A stretch of DNA of 33,498 nucleotides from Bradyrhizobium uaiense (lineage in GTDB: Bacteria; Pseudomonadota; Alphaproteobacteria; Rhizobiales; Xanthobacteraceae), in NCBI RefSeq assembly GCF_010811875.1, contig NZ_VKHP01000083.1, forward strand, positions 1 to 33,498, read 5' to 3'. Positions within the stretch are counted from its first letter, which is position 1. Every line of letters starts with the position of its first letter. The notes beneath the pieces were generated by a model. It had not been told where the DNA came from, made no database searches, and was given only the letters and a program-made list of their open reading frames with translations. Positions 31,798-33,498 of this stretch are shown piece after piece. The position numbers and the translations under genes are program-made.

Positions 31798-33261
31798 ATG
31801 AGAAAGGCGGAGCTGGCGACTGCATGCGTGCTGGCAGCCAGCCTTGCCAGCGGAGAAGCGCTGGCGCAAGCTAGCAACACGCCCACTCAGAAAAGCGGCG
31901 CCGCGAGCGAGATCACAAAGAGAAAAGCCAAACGCACGAAGACCCAATCTGACCGTGAGATCAATCAAGACCGAGCAATGCGTGTTGGTGCTCGCCCTGC
32001 ACCGGTTGCTCCCCAGATTGATCAATTCGCTAAGCTCGACACCCTTCGCATCAAGGGATTGGAGGTCAACCTACCCGGCCCAGCCGATACTTTGATCCAG
32101 GACAAGGGAGGCATAAGATCCGCGTTGGCCGAGATCGGGATCGGCTTCATTGCTTGGACACAGAATACCTATGTGAACAATCTTCTGCCGAACGCCGCAA
32201 AGAGCACCATCGCCAACCAGCAATATAGTGGTCAAAATCCGACGTTCTACACGCTCAACTACATGATGGTGACCTACGATCTCAGCCGATATGGGATCCC
32301 CGACGGCCAAATCATTGTTGGAGCCGAACAGCAATCATGGACATGGCAGCCGGGCGGTCCGGACCGATTGGGAATCGATACGATCGCCTACTACCAAACC
32401 TTCCTGGATCGGAGGCTCGAGCTCAAAGTTGGCTACCTCATGAACTCATACGAGCTGGCGGGAACGGTCGTCGGAGGAAATCCAGGGGCGAATGTCTTCG
32501 GCCCGTCCTCGAATGTCCTATATCAAGGCGGCATGAACTTCGCGCCCGCGCCGACACCAACTCTGAACGTGACCTACCATTTTGATGATCGGCTGTATAA
32601 CAAACTATCCGTCCAACGCTCTACCAGCCCGGATGGGGTATTCGCGCACATAAGTGCGAATCCAACCGGGCTAGACTGGAGCACCGCGAACGCTGGCCTT
32701 CTATTGCTTGACGAGAGCGGCTATCGTAATAGCGCCGCTCCCGGTTTACTTGATACGTGGTTACGGGCCGGCGTCGGTTTCAACAACAGCCATTACGTAC
32801 GCTTGGCCAATCCAACCCAGCCGAGAACTGGCGATAATAGCCTCTATTACGTCGCGGCGGACCGGCAGTTCTGGCAGAGCAATGTCCATGATGCGGCATC
32901 GCGCGGCATCTATGGTGGCTTCTCCGTCATGGGCGCTCCGCCCGACCTCAATAAAGTCAGCCAATATTATGAGGTTCGACTTTACGCAAAGGGCCTTTTC
33001 GACAGCCGGCCCAGTGATCAAATTTCGCTTGTTGCAACCGACACAGTCTGGAGCGACTTGGCAGTTGACGCGGCGGCCGCCAAGGGCAATCTCGTTCATC
33101 GCGACGCGAAAGCCATTTCGGGGACGTACACCGCACATCTTGGTCCGGGAATATACGCAAGTTTGGGGCTGACCTATATCGATCACCCGACAAGCATCAC
33201 GTACACGCCCCAAATCGGCCACGCGCTCAATTTTTCAGCCTCTACATCGATATTCTTTTGA
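31798..33261 (+). CDS. OprB-type carbohydrate porin (outer membrane)
   Basis: This 487-residue outer-membrane protein begins with a signal peptide (MRKAELATACVLAASLASGE, then ALAQ at the cleavage site). A basic, disordered stretch (about 35-80) follows, then a beta-barrel with the OprB pattern: GIGFIAWTQNTYVNN, VTYDLSRYGIPDGQIIVGAE, ELKVGYLMNSYELAGTVVGG, and the terminal aromatic strand SASTSIFF. OprB proteins form channels for sugars. The ATG at 31798 is chosen because it gives the signal peptide; the longer frame from 31690 does not. The ribosome site is weak. The gene follows the phosphonate cluster on the same strand but is separated by almost 1 kb, so no functional link is claimed. Confidence 0.85.
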   Translation: MRKAELATACVLAASLASGEALAQASNTPTQKSGAASEITKRKAKRTKTQSDREINQDRAMRVGARPAPVAPQIDQFAKLDTLRIKGLEVNLPGPADTLIQDKGGIRSALAEIGIGFIAWTQNTYVNNLLPNAAKSTIANQQYSGQNPTFYTLNYMMVTYDLSRYGIPDGQIIVGAEQQSWTWQPGGPDRLGIDTIAYYQTFLDRRLELKVGYLMNSYELAGTVVGGNPGANVFGPSSNVLYQGGMNFAPAPTPTLNVTYHFDDRLYNKLSVQRSTSPDGVFAHISANPTGLDWSTANAGLLLLDESGYRNSAAPGLLDTWLRAGVGFNNSHYVRLANPTQPRTGDNSLYYVAADRQFWQSNVHDAASRGIYGGFSVMGAPPDLNKVSQYYEVRLYAKGLFDSRPSDQISLVATDTVWSDLAVDAAAAKGNLVHRDAKAISGTYTAHLGPGIYASLGLTYIDHPTSITYTPQIGHALNFSASTSIFF

Positions 33262-33381
33262 CGGAGTGGCTCGCGCCAGACGTCAACGATCAGGAAGGCA
33301 ACAAGCGATCTCGTAGAGGCCCGGCAAGATGAGAGCTTGCCGATAGAAAGACGATGTGCAGACGTGTACTTATACCAATCC

Positions 33382-33498
33382 TCAAATTGATCGACCGATG
33401 TAGGCCCAATCGCGGAGCGCGATTGACATGATCTGCCACGGCTGATCGATGAGAGTGTTCCAAGCGTAACAGCAGTGATCGACGATGTTGTCATAGGA
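33382..33498 (-). CDS. IS630-family transposase, C-terminal end (cut by window edge)
   Basis: The last 38 codons of a minus-strand gene run off the window. They read SYDNIVDHCCYAWNTLIDQ, then PWQIMSIALRDWAYI, and end at TGA (33382-33384). The Y-D-x-I-V-D-x-C-C-x-A-W-N and I-x-S-I-x-x-R-(D/E)-W-A patterns are those of the C-terminus of IS630-family DDE transposases. The element's own inverted repeat should lie between here and the porin stop. The gene is partial only because of the window end; whether the rest is intact cannot be seen. Confidence 0.8.
   Translation of the reverse strand, partial: SYDNIVDHCCYAWNTLIDQPWQIMSIALRDWAYIGRSI

Overview
The window looks like accessory DNA, probably a symbiosis island, from a rhizobium of the Bradyrhizobium/Mesorhizobium type. 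The reasons are high GC, IS fragments at both edges (IS21 family left, IS630 family right), many short rhizobial-type hypothetical genes separated by long gene-poor gaps, and a near-consensus tts box, the binding site of TtsI, the type III secretion regulator of rhizobia. The species call is inference; no rRNA or tRNA gene was seen. || Layout. 1-743: right end of an IS21 element (istB plus a triple 23-bp end repeat). 0.85-3.6 kb: a ParD/ParE module whose toxin carries a nonsense codon, two short conserved-looking genes and a cold-shock protein, all on the minus strand. 3.8-5.5 kb: membrane acyltransferase with a C-terminal lectin-like domain. 6.25-10.6 kb, plus strand: a 22-residue Thr-rich peptide gene, an intrinsic terminator, a 746-residue TPR protein with a degenerate NTPase-like N-terminus, an MFS exporter and a DUF3088 thioredoxin-fold protein, with a convergent LysR gene. 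12.2-16.9 kb, minus strand: secreted prolyl oligopeptidase and a trehalose-6-phosphate synthase preceded by the tts box. 17.7-19.4 kb: an Lrp/AsnC and a Crp/Fnr regulator. 19.5-22.3 kb: a SIR2-HerA two-gene antiphage module. 23.9-30.9 kb, plus strand: a phosphonate cluster (PEP mutase, nucleotidyltransferase, CDP-alcohol phosphatidyltransferase, methyltransferase, two PLP aminotransferases, second methyltransferase). 31.8-33.3 kb: OprB-like porin, then the tail of an IS630 transposase. || How the parts may work together. (1) The TPR/MFS/DUF3088 group resembles either a small peptide-product (RiPP-like) cluster or a gene set under ribosome-mediated attenuation; the short peptide followed by a terminator fits both. 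(2) The trehalose synthase has N- and C-terminal extensions plus a tts box, so it may be a type III effector that makes trehalose-6-phosphate in plant cells. (3) The phosphonate cluster has no phosphonopyruvate decarboxylase in view. It has two aminotransferases plus the cytidylyltransferase/phosphatidyltransferase pair typical of lipid head-group transfer, which suggests an aminophosphonate that is activated and attached to a lipid or alcohol, possibly after methylation. (4) SIR2-HerA is probably an NAD-depleting abortive defence. || All calls come from reading the sequence and from family knowledge; no search was run.
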